DNA of 33,618 nucleotides from an uncultured Mollicutes bacterium (lineage in GTDB: Bacteria > Bacillota_I > Bacilli_A > Acholeplasmatales > Anaeroplasmataceae), in assembly GCA_900540705.1 (NCBI GenBank), contig UQGR01000020.1, positions 1-33,618 of the forward strand, written 5' to 3'. Positions 24,330 to 33,302 of this stretch are shown here, in pieces. Position 1 is the first letter of the stretch; every line of letters starts with the position of its first letter. Both the position numbers and the translations under genes were made by a program. The notes beneath the pieces were generated by a model. The model was not told where the DNA came from. It worked only from the letters and a program-made list of their open reading frames with translations, and did no database searches.

Positions 24330-24367
24330 CCCTCATAGATTATATTATAAAAGACACCCTTTTTCAA
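24330..24367 (-). promoter_or_regulatory. pyrG promoter with GGGC start
   Basis: On the minus strand TTGAAA (24367-24362) and TATAAT (24344-24339) are 17 bases apart. Six bases after the -10 the sequence reads GGGCACCC (first G at 24332), the expected initiation site. A run of G at +1 to +3 with C at +4 is the signature of pyrG control in B. subtilis, where low CTP causes repeated G addition. Confidence 0.85.
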
Positions 24368-24425
24368 CCAAAAAATTTTATAAAATATTTTACAAGGTCA
24401 ATCTATGGAAAATCAAAAAATTTAA

Positions 24426-25655
24426 TTAAATTGCCCAAGTTCCATTTTTAAAAATCTGAACTTCATTTCCATCATAGGTTTCAGCAACAATGGACAAATC
24501 CTGACTTCCAATCATAAAATCAACATGAATCATAGAGGTATTCAAATCGATAGCCTTAATTTCCTCTTCTGTTTTATGCTGATAATCCTTAATACATTCA
24601 TTGAAGGCTCTACCAATAGCTAAATGACAACAGGCATTCTCATCATATAGGGTATTGTAGAAAAGAAGATTGGTTTGGTTTACTGGTGAATCAAAAGGAA
24701 CTAAAGCAACCTCACCAAGCATGGCAGCTCCCTCATCGGTAGAAATAAGCTTAGTAAGAACATCCATATCCTCTTGTTTTTTACAAAGCACCTCAACCAC
24801 CTTTCCATTTTCAAAACGGAACCCAAAATCGCTGACTAGAACACCTCGAACAGATAAAGGCTTTGTCGCCATTACGACGCCATTTGCGCTCGTCTTAATA
24901 GGAGAGGTAAAGCACTCCTCTGTTGGCATATTAGGATTGTAAAATACTCCAGAATAGGTGGTTTCTCCACCAGCTAAGAAATTCATTTCTGGATGAATAT
25001 CTACAGTGAACTCCGTTCCATTCTTAGAAGAATAGTGCAGGGTTTTAATTCCTAACTCATTTAACTTCTTTGTCTTGAGAGCTAAATTCTCATTATGCTT
25101 TTTCCAGTTTTCAATTGGATCTCCAATTACACGAGTCACCTTTAAAATTGCATCCCATAATGCCTCCATCGCCTGTTCTGTAGACAGCTTAGGAAAAATC
25201 TTTTTTGCCCATTTTTCTCCTGGAATTCCAACGATTGTCCACTGGTGCTTATTGTCCATCTGTTCCCGATACTTCATTAAAGTTGGGCCTATCGCCTTTT
25301 GAACCTCTAAAACCTTTCCCTGATCAATCCCAGATAATCCGTCTGGGTCACTAGAAACAATGTGAATCATAGCAGGTAATTTTTCTACACGATATTCCTG
25401 TTTCTTTAAATACCATTCTGGAAGCTCAGATAAGGTTTCAATGGTTTGATAGGTATAGTCTAGCTTAGCTAACGGCTGAAAGCTCCAGTCTACTGTAACC
25501 TCACGAGCACCTGCCTTATAGGCCTCCTCTACTACATATTCCACAAAATAAGCATCTTCTACAGAAGCACTGATGATTACATCCTGCCCTTCCTGAACGT
25601 TGACACCGGTCTTAACAATTAGCTTTGCATAATCCTTTAATACTTGTTTTTTCAT
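24426..25655 (-). CDS. M29 family aminopeptidase (AmpS/PepS type)
   Basis: Metal-dependent cytosolic aminopeptidase that removes N-terminal residues from peptides. It has 409 residues, the normal family length. It shows the family N-terminus with VQEGQDVIISASVED, GAREVTVDW, and the ligand-bearing blocks NMPTEECFTSP, LGEVALV, ACCHLAIG and MIHVDFMIGS, which supply the Glu, His and Asp ligands of the two-metal site. The ATG at 25655 overlaps the upstream M24 stop by 4 bases (ATGA) and has GGAGGAAAG before it. It is the last gene of the operon. No strong terminator follows before the pyrG promoter. Confidence 0.92.
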   Translation of the reverse strand: MKKQVLKDYAKLIVKTGVNVQEGQDVIISASVEDAYFVEYVVEEAYKAGAREVTVDWSFQPLAKLDYTYQTIETLSELPEWYLKKQEYRVEKLPAMIHIVSSDPDGLSGIDQGKVLEVQKAIGPTLMKYREQMDNKHQWTIVGIPGEKWAKKIFPKLSTEQAMEALWDAILKVTRVIGDPIENWKKHNENLALKTKKLNELGIKTLHYSSKNGTEFTVDIHPEMNFLAGGETTYSGVFYNPNMPTEECFTSPIKTSANGVVMATKPLSVRGVLVSDFGFRFENGKVVEVLCKKQEDMDVLTKLISTDEGAAMLGEVALVPFDSPVNQTNLLFYNTLYDENACCHLAIGRAFNECIKDYQHKTEEEIKAIDLNTSMIHVDFMIGSQDLSIVAETYDGNEVQIFKNGTWAI

Positions 25656-26863
25656 TTTCTTTCCTCCATAAATTTTTCTATTTCTTCGACAGTTTTTAAT
25701 ATATTTTTACTTAAGTTGATACAACCATCTTCCGTAACCAAAATATCATCCTCAATTCGGATTCCAATTCCTTCCTCGGCAATGTATAAGCCTGGCTCGC
25801 AGGAGATGATACTATTTGGCTGTAATGGCGTGTATTCACATAGGTCATGACAGTCTAAGCCGATATGATGGGATACTCCATGATAATAATATTTAGCTAC
25901 CTCGCTATCCTCCTGAATCAAGCCAATTCGTTTTAGTTCCTTAGCATAGAACTGAATTAGAACCTGATTCAACTCCTTTGTGGTAATTCCAGGACGGATG
26001 GCAGCCATAACACATTTTTGTCCTTCTAAAACAATATTATAAATTTCCTTTTGGCGTGGCGTGAATTTTCCACTTACAGGAAAGGTTCTTGAGATATCAG
26101 AACAATACATATTATACGAGCATCCTAAATCGAATAATATCAAATCTCCTGATTTCGCTACATCTTCATTTGCCATATAATGTAGGCAGCAGGCATTCTT
26201 TCCACTAGCCGCAATGGTAGGGAAGGCGTATCCTGTAGCCCCATGATATTTAATTGCCTGATCAAAATAGCTTTCTATCTGATACTCATAGGCTTCCTGA
26301 AGGTGAGAAAGCATATGCTCAATTCCAAGCCTTGTGATTTCAATAGCATGCTGCATCTCTTCTATCTCTAAGGGATGCTTTAAGGTTCTGGCTTTTTTAA
26401 ATAAAGGCTCTGCATTATAAATAACTAAATGTTCATGCTTTGCCTTCATCTCTTTGGCAAACAGCATTTCTTTACTATAGATATCCTTTCCATCCTTTAA
26501 ATCCACATAAAGCTTTGTAAGCTCGGAAGCATAACTATCAAGCATTGTTTCAAACTCGTCAATATAATAAATCTCCTTGAGATTGGACTGCTCATACACC
26601 GCTTCTTTAGAAAGCGGAGCTCCAACCCATTTGGCCTTAAATTCATCATAGGGCTGAATAAACATCATTTCTTTTTTTAAATTTCCATTTTTGATTAAAA
26701 CTAAAATATTATCAAACTCAAAATTGCCAGTCACATAATAGTAGTTCCGGTCTACATCCTTCTTTACATCTGGCTTTGGCTTAGAGAAGATAACCAAGAT
26801 GGATGCATCCATCATCTGGTCTAATATTTTCTCTCTGTGTTTTTCAAAAACTATTGGTTCCAT
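25652..26863 (-). CDS. M24B Xaa-Pro aminopeptidase family protein
   Basis: A 403-residue pita-bread-fold metallopeptidase, expected to cleave N-terminal Xaa-Pro. It has an N-terminal creatinase-like domain (about 1-160), including VTGNFEFDN, and a C-terminal M24 domain. The five metal ligands are visible: Asp in LILFDLGC, Asp in CSDISRTFP, His in GVSHHIGLD, Glu in SCEPGLYI and Glu in GIRIEDD. AGGAGAATGAG precedes the ATG. It follows the methyltransferase by 10 bases and overlaps the M29 gene by 4, so both peptidases are probably made together for peptide use. Confidence 0.93.
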   Translation of the reverse strand: MEPIVFEKHREKILDQMMDASILVIFSKPKPDVKKDVDRNYYYVTGNFEFDNILVLIKNGNLKKEMMFIQPYDEFKAKWVGAPLSKEAVYEQSNLKEIYYIDEFETMLDSYASELTKLYVDLKDGKDIYSKEMLFAKEMKAKHEHLVIYNAEPLFKKARTLKHPLEIEEMQHAIEITRLGIEHMLSHLQEAYEYQIESYFDQAIKYHGATGYAFPTIAASGKNACCLHYMANEDVAKSGDLILFDLGCSYNMYCSDISRTFPVSGKFTPRQKEIYNIVLEGQKCVMAAIRPGITTKELNQVLIQFYAKELKRIGLIQEDSEVAKYYYHGVSHHIGLDCHDLCEYTPLQPNSIISCEPGLYIAEEGIGIRIEDDILVTEDGCINLSKNILKTVEEIEKFMEERK

Positions 26864-26873
26864 CTCATTCTCC

Positions 26874-28037
26874 TCATTTCACTCTAACAATTAAACTCTT
26901 TAAATAAAGCTGTTCCTTACCTGACAACAACGCAGGATGATCGGGAGCTTGGATTCTAAAATCTAAAAATTGACCCTGACGCTTTGCGTCCATAGCCGCT
27001 TCCTTCACCATTTGCATAAATAAATCTGGTGTCATATGCTGACTACAGGAAAAGGTGAGTAGATATCCTCCAGACCGAATCAGCTTTAGAGCCTGTAAAT
27101 TGATTTCTTTATAACCACGATAAGCTTTTTTCACGGTCGCCTTATCCTTTGTAAAGGCTGGGGGATCTAGTATGATCACATCATAGGTATCCTTGAGCTC
27201 TTCTTGCCGCAAATAATCAAAGACATCAGTACATATTACATTCAAATTGGTAAATCCATTTAAGCTCGCATTAAATCGAATATCCTCACAGGCAAGCTTT
27301 GAAATATCACAGGCATCCACATGCTTCGCTCCATATTTACAGGCGTGGAGGGCAAAACCACCCACATTGGAAAAACAATCCAAAACCACCTTATCCTTTA
27401 CATAATACTTTAAACAATCGCGATTTAGCTTTTGGTCTAAAAAATAACCTGTCTTCTGGCCATGCTCTATATCTACGATAAAACGAATTCCATTTTCTAC
27501 TACCTCAACTCTAGGATTAAACTCTTTATATAAAAAGCCCTTTACCTGAGGAAGTCCTTCCTTTTCTCTTATGGACACATCATCTCGTTCATAAATTCCC
27601 GCTGGCTGAAGTAGCTCTACCAAAAGCTTCACAATTAAATCTTTTATTTTCTCCATTCCCAAGCATAAGAATTGAACAGACAAGTAATCCCCATACTGGT
27701 CTACAATGAGTCCAGGTAAGAAATCTGCTTCTGCAAATATCAGACGACAACAGGAGCCAAAGCCAAGAGATTTTCTATGCTCTAACGCATAACGAATTCT
27801 TTTTCTAAAAAATTCCTCATTAATGATTTCCTCTTCTAAGGTAAGCATTCGCACCATCAATTTGGAATCCATATTGAAAAACCCATAGCCTACAAAGGTT
27901 TGATTTGAGGCTTCAACTCTTACAACTGCTCCATTTTCAATGGTTCCAATAAAGGAATTGACCTCATTGTTATAAACCCATGGAAAGCCACAAAGAAGGT
28001 TTTCCTCTTCTTTGGGATTCAGTATAACGCGTAGCAT
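26874..28037 (-). CDS. rlmI: RlmI-type rRNA (cytosine-C5) methyltransferase
   Basis: SAM-dependent class I methyltransferase with an N-terminal PUA domain, of the RlmI/RlmK-like family that methylates cytosine C5 in 23S rRNA. I chose the ATG at 28037 (387 residues) after AAGGAGATGGA; an in-frame TTG at 28058 lacks support. The PUA domain is at about 1-75. The SAM-binding motif is VLDCFSNVGGFALHACKYGA, the acidic SAM contact is DACDISK, motif IV is ILDPPAF, and the GGYLLTFSCSQHM motif carries the catalytic Cys. The family symbol is given by similarity; substrate position is inferred. It is in an operon with the ABC exporter and two peptidases. Confidence 0.85.
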   Translation of the reverse strand: MLRVILNPKEEENLLCGFPWVYNNEVNSFIGTIENGAVVRVEASNQTFVGYGFFNMDSKLMVRMLTLEEEIINEEFFRKRIRYALEHRKSLGFGSCCRLIFAEADFLPGLIVDQYGDYLSVQFLCLGMEKIKDLIVKLLVELLQPAGIYERDDVSIREKEGLPQVKGFLYKEFNPRVEVVENGIRFIVDIEHGQKTGYFLDQKLNRDCLKYYVKDKVVLDCFSNVGGFALHACKYGAKHVDACDISKLACEDIRFNASLNGFTNLNVICTDVFDYLRQEELKDTYDVIILDPPAFTKDKATVKKAYRGYKEINLQALKLIRSGGYLLTFSCSQHMTPDLFMQMVKEAAMDAKRQGQFLDFRIQAPDHPALLSGKEQLYLKSLIVRVK

Positions 28038-28072
28038 TCCATCTCCTTCTTTCTTCAATTCATTCTCGAAAC

Positions 28073-29815
28073 TTATAAAGTCTGATTTACCATTAGCTCT
28101 GCATTTTTAAACTGCTGGTAATACAGCTTAGCATATTCTCCATTCTGTGCCATCAGCTCCTCATGGCTTCCACTTTCTCTTATTTTACCCTCATCAATCA
28201 CATAGATGATATCCGCATTTTTGATGGTAGATAACCGGTGTGCCACAACCAAGGTAGTTCTTCCTTTGGCAAGCTGTTCTAAGGATTCCTGTATATATGC
28301 CTCTGTCACATTGTCTAAAGCACTGGTCGCCTCATCTAATATTAATATAGAAGGGTTCTTTAAAAATACTCTTGCGATGGAAAGTCTTTGCTTCTGCCCT
28401 CCAGAAAGCTTAATCCCTCGCTCTCCAATTTGAGTGTTATAGCCATTTTCTAAAGTTAAAATATATTCATGAATATTGGCTTTTCTTGCAGCCTCATAGA
28501 CCTCTTCATCTGTAGCTTCTAATCTTCCATAGCGAATATTCTCTAAGATGGTTCCTGTGAATAAGAAGACATCCTGTTGCACTATCCCTATGTGCTTCCT
28601 TAAGGAAGCAAAGCTTAGCTGGTTAATATTGTAGCCATCAATCGTAATTTCTCCCATTGTTACTGGATAAAAATTTGGAAGCAAATGGCATATGGTTGTT
28701 TTTCCACCACCAGACGGTCCCACAAAGGCAACCGTTTTTCCCTTTTGAATTTCAAAAGAAATATCATTTAAAACACCTTTTGTTGTTTCATAGTCAAAAG
28801 AAACATTTTTAAATTCAATATTCCCCTCCAGCTGTTCTACATCTATAGCCTCAGGAGATTCCATTTCCTCGGTCTCATCAATGATTTCTATAAAACGTTT
28901 GAATCCAGTAACCCCCTCCTGATATTGTTCTACAAAGTTAATTAAGGTAGTTAAAGGATTGATAAACACATTGATAGAAACCATAAAAGTAACTAAAATG
29001 GCATAATCCACATTCCATTCCTTATATACGAAGATAGCTCCTACAACAAGAACCACCAAATTAAACAAATCGGTAATGAACGCTGTCGAGGACCCAAATT
29101 GTCCCATTGCCTTATATGCTTTACTACGGGCCTTCACAAACTGTTTATTTCCAACTTCAAATTTCCGAAGCTCCTCTTCACTATTATTAAATGCCTTCGT
29201 AACACGCACGCCTGTAATGGAGGATTCGAGCGCTCCATTGATAACGGCAACAGACTTTCTAGTTTCCATAAAAGCTCGATTCATTCTTTTTCTCATCACT
29301 AAGCTAATAAAAACCAAAAGAGGTACACAGGCAAAAACAATCAAGGTTAAAACCCAATTTAGGGTCAGTAAATAAGCAAAAGATAAAATTACTGTCGCTC
29401 CACAAATAAAAATATTTTCCGGTCCATGGTGAGCCAACTCAGAAACCTGCATCAGGTCATTCGTCATACGGCTCATAATCTTACCTGTCTCATGCTCATC
29501 ATAATAGGAAAAAGGAAGCTTTTGCAGTTTCTTAAACATTTCACTTCGCATATCTGCCTGCATCTTAACTCCCATAACATGTCCGTAATATTGAACAAAA
29601 TATCTCAACAGCATTCGAACAAGATAACAGCCTAATAACGACAACCCCAAAATTACAATCCATTGAAACTGTTGATTTGGAATAAATTCATCTAAAATCT
29701 TATTCGTCAATATCGGGTAAAGCAACCCAATTAAAGAGATAAATAAGGCAGCAAGCATATCTAAAAAAAACATTTTTTTATATGGTCTATAATATTTTAT
29801 AAATCTTATGAACAT
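28073..29815 (-). CDS. ABC exporter, homodimer type (MsbA/BmrA-like)
   Basis: Half-size type IV exporter of 580 residues with six membrane helices (about 15-310) and an ATPase domain. The chosen ATG at 29815 has GGGGTGAATTTG before it. Walker A is GPSGGGKTT, the signature LSGGQKQR, Walker B LILDEATSALD with catalytic Glu, and the H-loop AHRLSTI, so both ATP sites of a homodimer would be consensus, unlike the pair at 16054-19720. It begins a unit with the rlmI-like gene 35 bases later. A TATAAT at 29845-29840 without a good -35 may be its promoter. Substrate unknown; lipid and multidrug exporters share this design. Confidence 0.92.
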   Translation of the reverse strand: MFIRFIKYYRPYKKMFFLDMLAALFISLIGLLYPILTNKILDEFIPNQQFQWIVILGLSLLGCYLVRMLLRYFVQYYGHVMGVKMQADMRSEMFKKLQKLPFSYYDEHETGKIMSRMTNDLMQVSELAHHGPENIFICGATVILSFAYLLTLNWVLTLIVFACVPLLVFISLVMRKRMNRAFMETRKSVAVINGALESSITGVRVTKAFNNSEEELRKFEVGNKQFVKARSKAYKAMGQFGSSTAFITDLFNLVVLVVGAIFVYKEWNVDYAILVTFMVSINVFINPLTTLINFVEQYQEGVTGFKRFIEIIDETEEMESPEAIDVEQLEGNIEFKNVSFDYETTKGVLNDISFEIQKGKTVAFVGPSGGGKTTICHLLPNFYPVTMGEITIDGYNINQLSFASLRKHIGIVQQDVFLFTGTILENIRYGRLEATDEEVYEAARKANIHEYILTLENGYNTQIGERGIKLSGGQKQRLSIARVFLKNPSILILDEATSALDNVTEAYIQESLEQLAKGRTTLVVAHRLSTIKNADIIYVIDEGKIRESGSHEELMAQNGEYAKLYYQQFKNAELMVNQTL

Positions 29816-29860
29816 CAAATTCACCCCTAAACAGTTAGTATTATATAACAAAATGACAAA

Positions 29861-29898
29861 TAAAAAAAGAAAGAACTGCAAAAATTAATTTGCAGTTC
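29861..29898 (-). terminator. Terminator after the peptidase/membrane protein unit
   Basis: GAACTGCAAA (29873-29882) and TTTGCAGTTC (29889-29898) form a perfect 10-bp stem with a 6-base loop, followed on the minus strand by TTTCTTTTTTTATTT. It closes the unit of genes at 29943-31837. Confidence 0.9.
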
Positions 29899-29942
29899 CT
29901 CTTTAGAATCGTTTTGTGGTTTATATCTCCCGTTGAAGTAAA

Positions 29943-30395
29943 TTAATCGTTGGAGTTTGGGTTGTAGTCAATTTTCCTATATATACATAGAAAGGTTCTC
30001 TCATAGTAGCCCTTGTGCTCAGAAGCTCCTGAATATTTAACAACCTTTCGAAACGGGTTGTCCGTTTCACATTCCACTACAGTGGTTTTCCCATAAGTGG
30101 TGTTGTCTACCATATACCTATACGCAAAATAGGTACAGGATAACAACGAAAAAGTAATTACAAGTATGATTACGCCAAACACCTTACCTAGAGGCTTAAA
30201 ATTTACAATCATATTTGTCGCATATGTAGCTAAAAATATCATAAGCATAATGATTAAACAAAAAGGTATTAACTCATTGTAAAAAAAATCATTAATGTAA
30301 ATTACGCATCCAGAGGCCAATAAGATACATGAAAGGATTAGCAACCCAACTGTGAAAATTGTTAAATCACGATAAAACTTATTAATTTTCTTCAA
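29943..30395 (-). CDS. Small three-TM membrane protein paired with a secreted peptidase
   Basis: Hypothetical membrane protein of about 150 residues. The upstream in-frame GTG at 30416 has no ribosome binding site. A TTG at 30395 has GGGAGAG five bases before it and overlaps the peptidase stop as TTGA, so I favour it; the alternative would be 157 residues. Three hydrophobic helices are at about 9-30, 38-58 and 68-90 (rich in Ile, Leu, Val), followed by a polar C-terminal half of about 55 residues with several Cys, Tyr and charged residues. No family is recognised. Translational overlap with the peptidase suggests a joint task such as anchoring, maturation or inhibition of it. That is an inference. 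Confidence 0.6.
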   Translation of the reverse strand: MKKINKFYRDLTIFTVGLLILSCILLASGCVIYINDFFYNELIPFCLIIMLMIFLATYATNMIVNFKPLGKVFGVIILVITFSLLSCTYFAYRYMVDNTTYGKTTVVECETDNPFRKVVKYSGASEHKGYYERTFLCIYRKIDYNPNSND

Positions 30396-31837
30396 AGTTT
30401 CTCTCCCAAAATCCACTTTATTCCAATATCTATCAATTCATTCAGTTTATTACATACTTGAACTAATGGATAATCTGACGTTACTAATAAGGGAAAAAGA
30501 ATTTTTAAAAGCTCCTCGTCATTTTCACACCATATAATATCAAGAATATGCTCTTCAACCCATTGCTCAATTTCTATTTCAAAGGAAGGGTACGCCGTTG
30601 TGTTTGGATCGAAATAGGATACGTATCTCTTAATACCATCAAGGATAATATAAAAATACGCTGTCTCTTCTGTTTCTACAAACCACCAAGTCTTTTTATA
30701 GGTATACTCTCGATACCCTAATAGCGCTACGGCATGATTTCCATAGGATGAACTATTAGAAATACCTAAAAATACAGCACGATCATTTCTCAAAAACAAC
30801 ATGACATCTGCAAAATGAGGGCTCGTTTGAGGTTGAATCTCTAAATTATACTCCCCTACTGTATGAATCATAGTAGCCATTGCCTCGCTTGCAGACAAAC
30901 CACGGACAGGTGTATACCCTTTTTGAGTTACAGCATACTCTCTAACTACAGAATAAACCTCTGGAACCTCTGTGATGGAGGTCTTTTTCCAGTAGGACTC
31001 AATGCCCGTGCCACCTGTTCCAGTACCATAGGTAGAATAAAAGGATTCTGCTCTGCGTTGAGCTTCTATATTTACCTTAGCCTTTGTAGGGGCAGGTAAC
31101 TGAGGAATGATACCCGTATTTCGCCAGCTATACATTACATTGGTTGCCGCTACTAAGGCACAGCCATTTTCTGGCTCTACCACAGAATACGTTTTTCCAT
31201 TATCCTTTGAAATATACTTTCTGTAAAAATCCACATCATTATCTATTGTAGTAACATAATCTATTGATGTTGCACAATAATCATAGGATTTATTTAGCTT
31301 ATAGTCTGAATACCGATCCGCAATATAATCATCCAAATTATAAATAAAGCCATCGCCGTCAGAGGCTTGTCCTTTATATCCATATTGAACTGCTTCAGGA
31401 TTCGCTTGTGAGTCGATAAAGCTATGATACCGTCCATTCTCCTCATATAAGAATCCATCTACTATACTATAATAAGCAAAATCAACATTTTTTAAATAAT
31501 CTAAATCTCCTTTTGTTTCTAGCTTGTATATCACCATACTCAAGGAAATAATCATATAACCATTGTCATCATTAAAATCAATGTAAAGAGCATATTTATC
31601 CTTGTCTATCACATAGACTAAGGTATATCCTTCAAAACTATCTACAGAAAGTGTATCATCATAGTTTTCATGATATTGTTTTTTAAATTCATCTAAATTT
31701 GCCAATAAAAAATTTTTAACTTCTGCACATTTATCACTTATATTCGTTTGACTAGCCTCTGCATGAATACCACAAACTTCCGTAATCCATATGGTCAGAC
31801 CAATTAAAACCAATAAAATGATTTTCTTTTTCTTCAT
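30392..31837 (-). CDS. Secreted papain-fold cysteine peptidase (C39/C10-like)
   Basis: A 481-residue exported protein. A signal peptide is clear: MKKKK, a hydrophobic stretch to about residue 20, and a likely cut near GIHAEASQ. Residues 35 to about 200 form a pro-domain-like region of alternating strands (DKYALYIDFND, GYMIISLS), as in streptopain or C39-type enzymes. The catalytic Cys is in NGCALVAATNVMYSW (C226), and the His is in GNHAVALLGY (H368) within a beta strand; an Asn or Asp in YFDPNTT (about 410) could complete the triad. The distance and motifs fit the papain fold. It could mature a peptide, act in interbacterial competition or digest protein outside the cell. It overlaps the three-TM protein gene. 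Confidence 0.75.
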   Translation of the reverse strand: MKKKKIILLVLIGLTIWITEVCGIHAEASQTNISDKCAEVKNFLLANLDEFKKQYHENYDDTLSVDSFEGYTLVYVIDKDKYALYIDFNDDNGYMIISLSMVIYKLETKGDLDYLKNVDFAYYSIVDGFLYEENGRYHSFIDSQANPEAVQYGYKGQASDGDGFIYNLDDYIADRYSDYKLNKSYDYCATSIDYVTTIDNDVDFYRKYISKDNGKTYSVVEPENGCALVAATNVMYSWRNTGIIPQLPAPTKAKVNIEAQRRAESFYSTYGTGTGGTGIESYWKKTSITEVPEVYSVVREYAVTQKGYTPVRGLSASEAMATMIHTVGEYNLEIQPQTSPHFADVMLFLRNDRAVFLGISNSSSYGNHAVALLGYREYTYKKTWWFVETEETAYFYIILDGIKRYVSYFDPNTTAYPSFEIEIEQWVEEHILDIIWCENDEELLKILFPLLVTSDYPLVQVCNKLNELIDIGIKWILGEKL

Positions 31838-31930
31838 ACAATCTCACACGTTTATATAATTCAAGTTTGTTTAACTGTTCCTTGCCTATATAGACGAAAA
31901 GAACAGCAAAAAGTTCTGAACTATAGCTAT

Positions 31931-31959
31931 ATTATAGCATACTTCGGTCTATTTGTCTC
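31931..31959 (-). promoter_or_regulatory. Promoter of the peptidase gene
   Basis: On the minus strand a perfect TATAAT (31936-31931) has GAGACA (31959-31954) 17 bases upstream. The -35 is weak, four of six. The leader is about 87 bases and holds an AGAAC/GTTCT hairpin. The promoter ends only 26 bases from the transposase gene. Confidence 0.55.
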
Positions 31960-31985
31960 ATTCCAAAAACGAAATTTAAACTTTT

Positions 31986-33302
31986 TTAGCCTAAAAGCCC
32001 TTTCAAGTCAAAGGATATCGGCTTGTCCTTAAACTTGGCAAGCGGTATTTTCTTAGTCTGATTGGATAACAGAGTGATAATATCATAGGCTTGGTCAAGA
32101 TAGGATTTGTCCTTGTTCTTTTCAATCCAATAGAACAGAGCCAAATAGTAGTCGAGGAACTTTGAACTTACACCGTGATACAGATACATAAAATCACTAA
32201 TGTTGTGGTGGTAGCCGTTGATATGACCGAGACTGTACCCACCGCTTGTATGTTTTCCACTTGGGATTTGCTTTAAGGGTATCTTATGCTTGTTGGCTAC
32301 CGTCTTATATGCTCTGTGGCTATCTGCAACCAAAACAGTATCTTTTGAGAAGTGGGGGACAAGGGCTTGTTCGATATGAGTTGGCTGTATTCTGCCGACA
32401 CAAACAGTCTGCAAAAAGTGGTTTTTATCCCTGTCCACACAAGACAGACAGCATACTTGCTGATTGCTGATACCTCTCTTTTTCTTCTGCTGTTCGTTCA
32501 GAGTTTTTAGGACTTGAATGACTTTTTCTGTATCCATACGGTTTAGGGCATTAGAGAACTTCTCTTGTGACTGCAAATCATCTTCTTCAACAAAGTTCAG
32601 CAACTCGTTTCTATCCAACTTTGCATTTTTGTGGAGGGAATGCAAGAACTCAGTATCAAATCCTTGTTTCTCAACATATTCAAGTTTCTTATCTAACTTT
32701 CTATGGGTGTATGGCATTCTGCCAAGTGTACCCAAGAAGAACATAGGGTCTTTTATATCCTTGAAAGACAAGGGATAGTAATACTCGTCACTCTCTGCCA
32801 AACTTCTGAAATCGTCCTGATTGCTGACAAGCTGATGGAGAACAGCACATATCCTATATCTGTTGTGTAATACTGTCTGTTTGTTGATACGGAGATTTTT
32901 GGCTATGGTACGGCAACTCTCACCTTGTAAGGTCAACTTGATAAACTCAATCCATTTGCCAATAGACATTTTGGAGCGAAAGGCAACTGTGCCGTTGGTA
33001 TCTCCAAATGTCTTTTGACAATCCTTGCAGAAATATCTCTGTCTGCCATTTCTTGTTCCGTTCTTGATAACCTTGACAGAACCACAAATAGGGCAGACAA
33101 CAGTATCCAAGTCTTGGTTTTGGGCATAACTTCTCCGTTCTCTGCAACATTGATAGAATACCTTTTCTTCCTTTGTCAGTTTGGATTTGGCACTCCGCTT
33201 TATTTGCAGAGCGGTGATTAACTCTTGGATTTGCTCGTCTGTAAAATCAGCAATAGCAATTTGTTTATGAATATCTTTGTAATTGGAATGAAAATTAGAC
33301 AT
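31986..33302 (-). CDS. IS1595-type transposase
   Basis: DDE transposase of about 438 residues, ATG at 33302 preceded by GGGGG. The in-frame TTG at 33317 is less likely. The N-terminus has a zinc ribbon CPIC...CKDC (about 70-95) with GQRYFCKDCQKTFGD, as in InsA-like ribbons. An HTH is at about 115-160 (GESCRTIAKNLRINKQTV). The RNase H-fold catalytic part has SCVDRDKNHF, VLVADSHRAY and the ending GHINGYHHNISDFMYLYHGV of ISXO2/IS1595 proteins, where the final acidic residue is replaced by Asn/His. The frame is intact. Composition is richer in G+C than the neighbouring genes, which suggests recent arrival. Confidence 0.88.
   Translation of the reverse strand: MSNFHSNYKDIHKQIAIADFTDEQIQELITALQIKRSAKSKLTKEEKVFYQCCRERRSYAQNQDLDTVVCPICGSVKVIKNGTRNGRQRYFCKDCQKTFGDTNGTVAFRSKMSIGKWIEFIKLTLQGESCRTIAKNLRINKQTVLHNRYRICAVLHQLVSNQDDFRSLAESDEYYYPLSFKDIKDPMFFLGTLGRMPYTHRKLDKKLEYVEKQGFDTEFLHSLHKNAKLDRNELLNFVEEDDLQSQEKFSNALNRMDTEKVIQVLKTLNEQQKKKRGISNQQVCCLSCVDRDKNHFLQTVCVGRIQPTHIEQALVPHFSKDTVLVADSHRAYKTVANKHKIPLKQIPSGKHTSGGYSLGHINGYHHNISDFMYLYHGVSSKFLDYYLALFYWIEKNKDKSYLDQAYDIITLLSNQTKKIPLAKFKDKPISFDLKGLLG
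31986..33302 (-). mobile_element. IS1595-family insertion sequence, core without defined ends
   Basis: Only the transposase extent is given because no terminal inverted repeats or target duplication could be found by eye on either side (31840-31985 and 33303-33480). If intact, the element should extend some tens of bases on each side. Confidence 0.6.

Noticed and set aside
24290..24332. T-box or metabolite riboswitch in the pyrG leader
   Set aside because: The leader is only about 62 bases, too short for a T-box or other aptamer; the GGGC start and hairpin explain it.
24271..24336. Longer pyrG start at 24336
   Set aside because: It would translate through the attenuator hairpin and begin upstream of the predicted transcription start; ATG at 24270 has a good ribosome binding site and matches CTP synthase N-termini.
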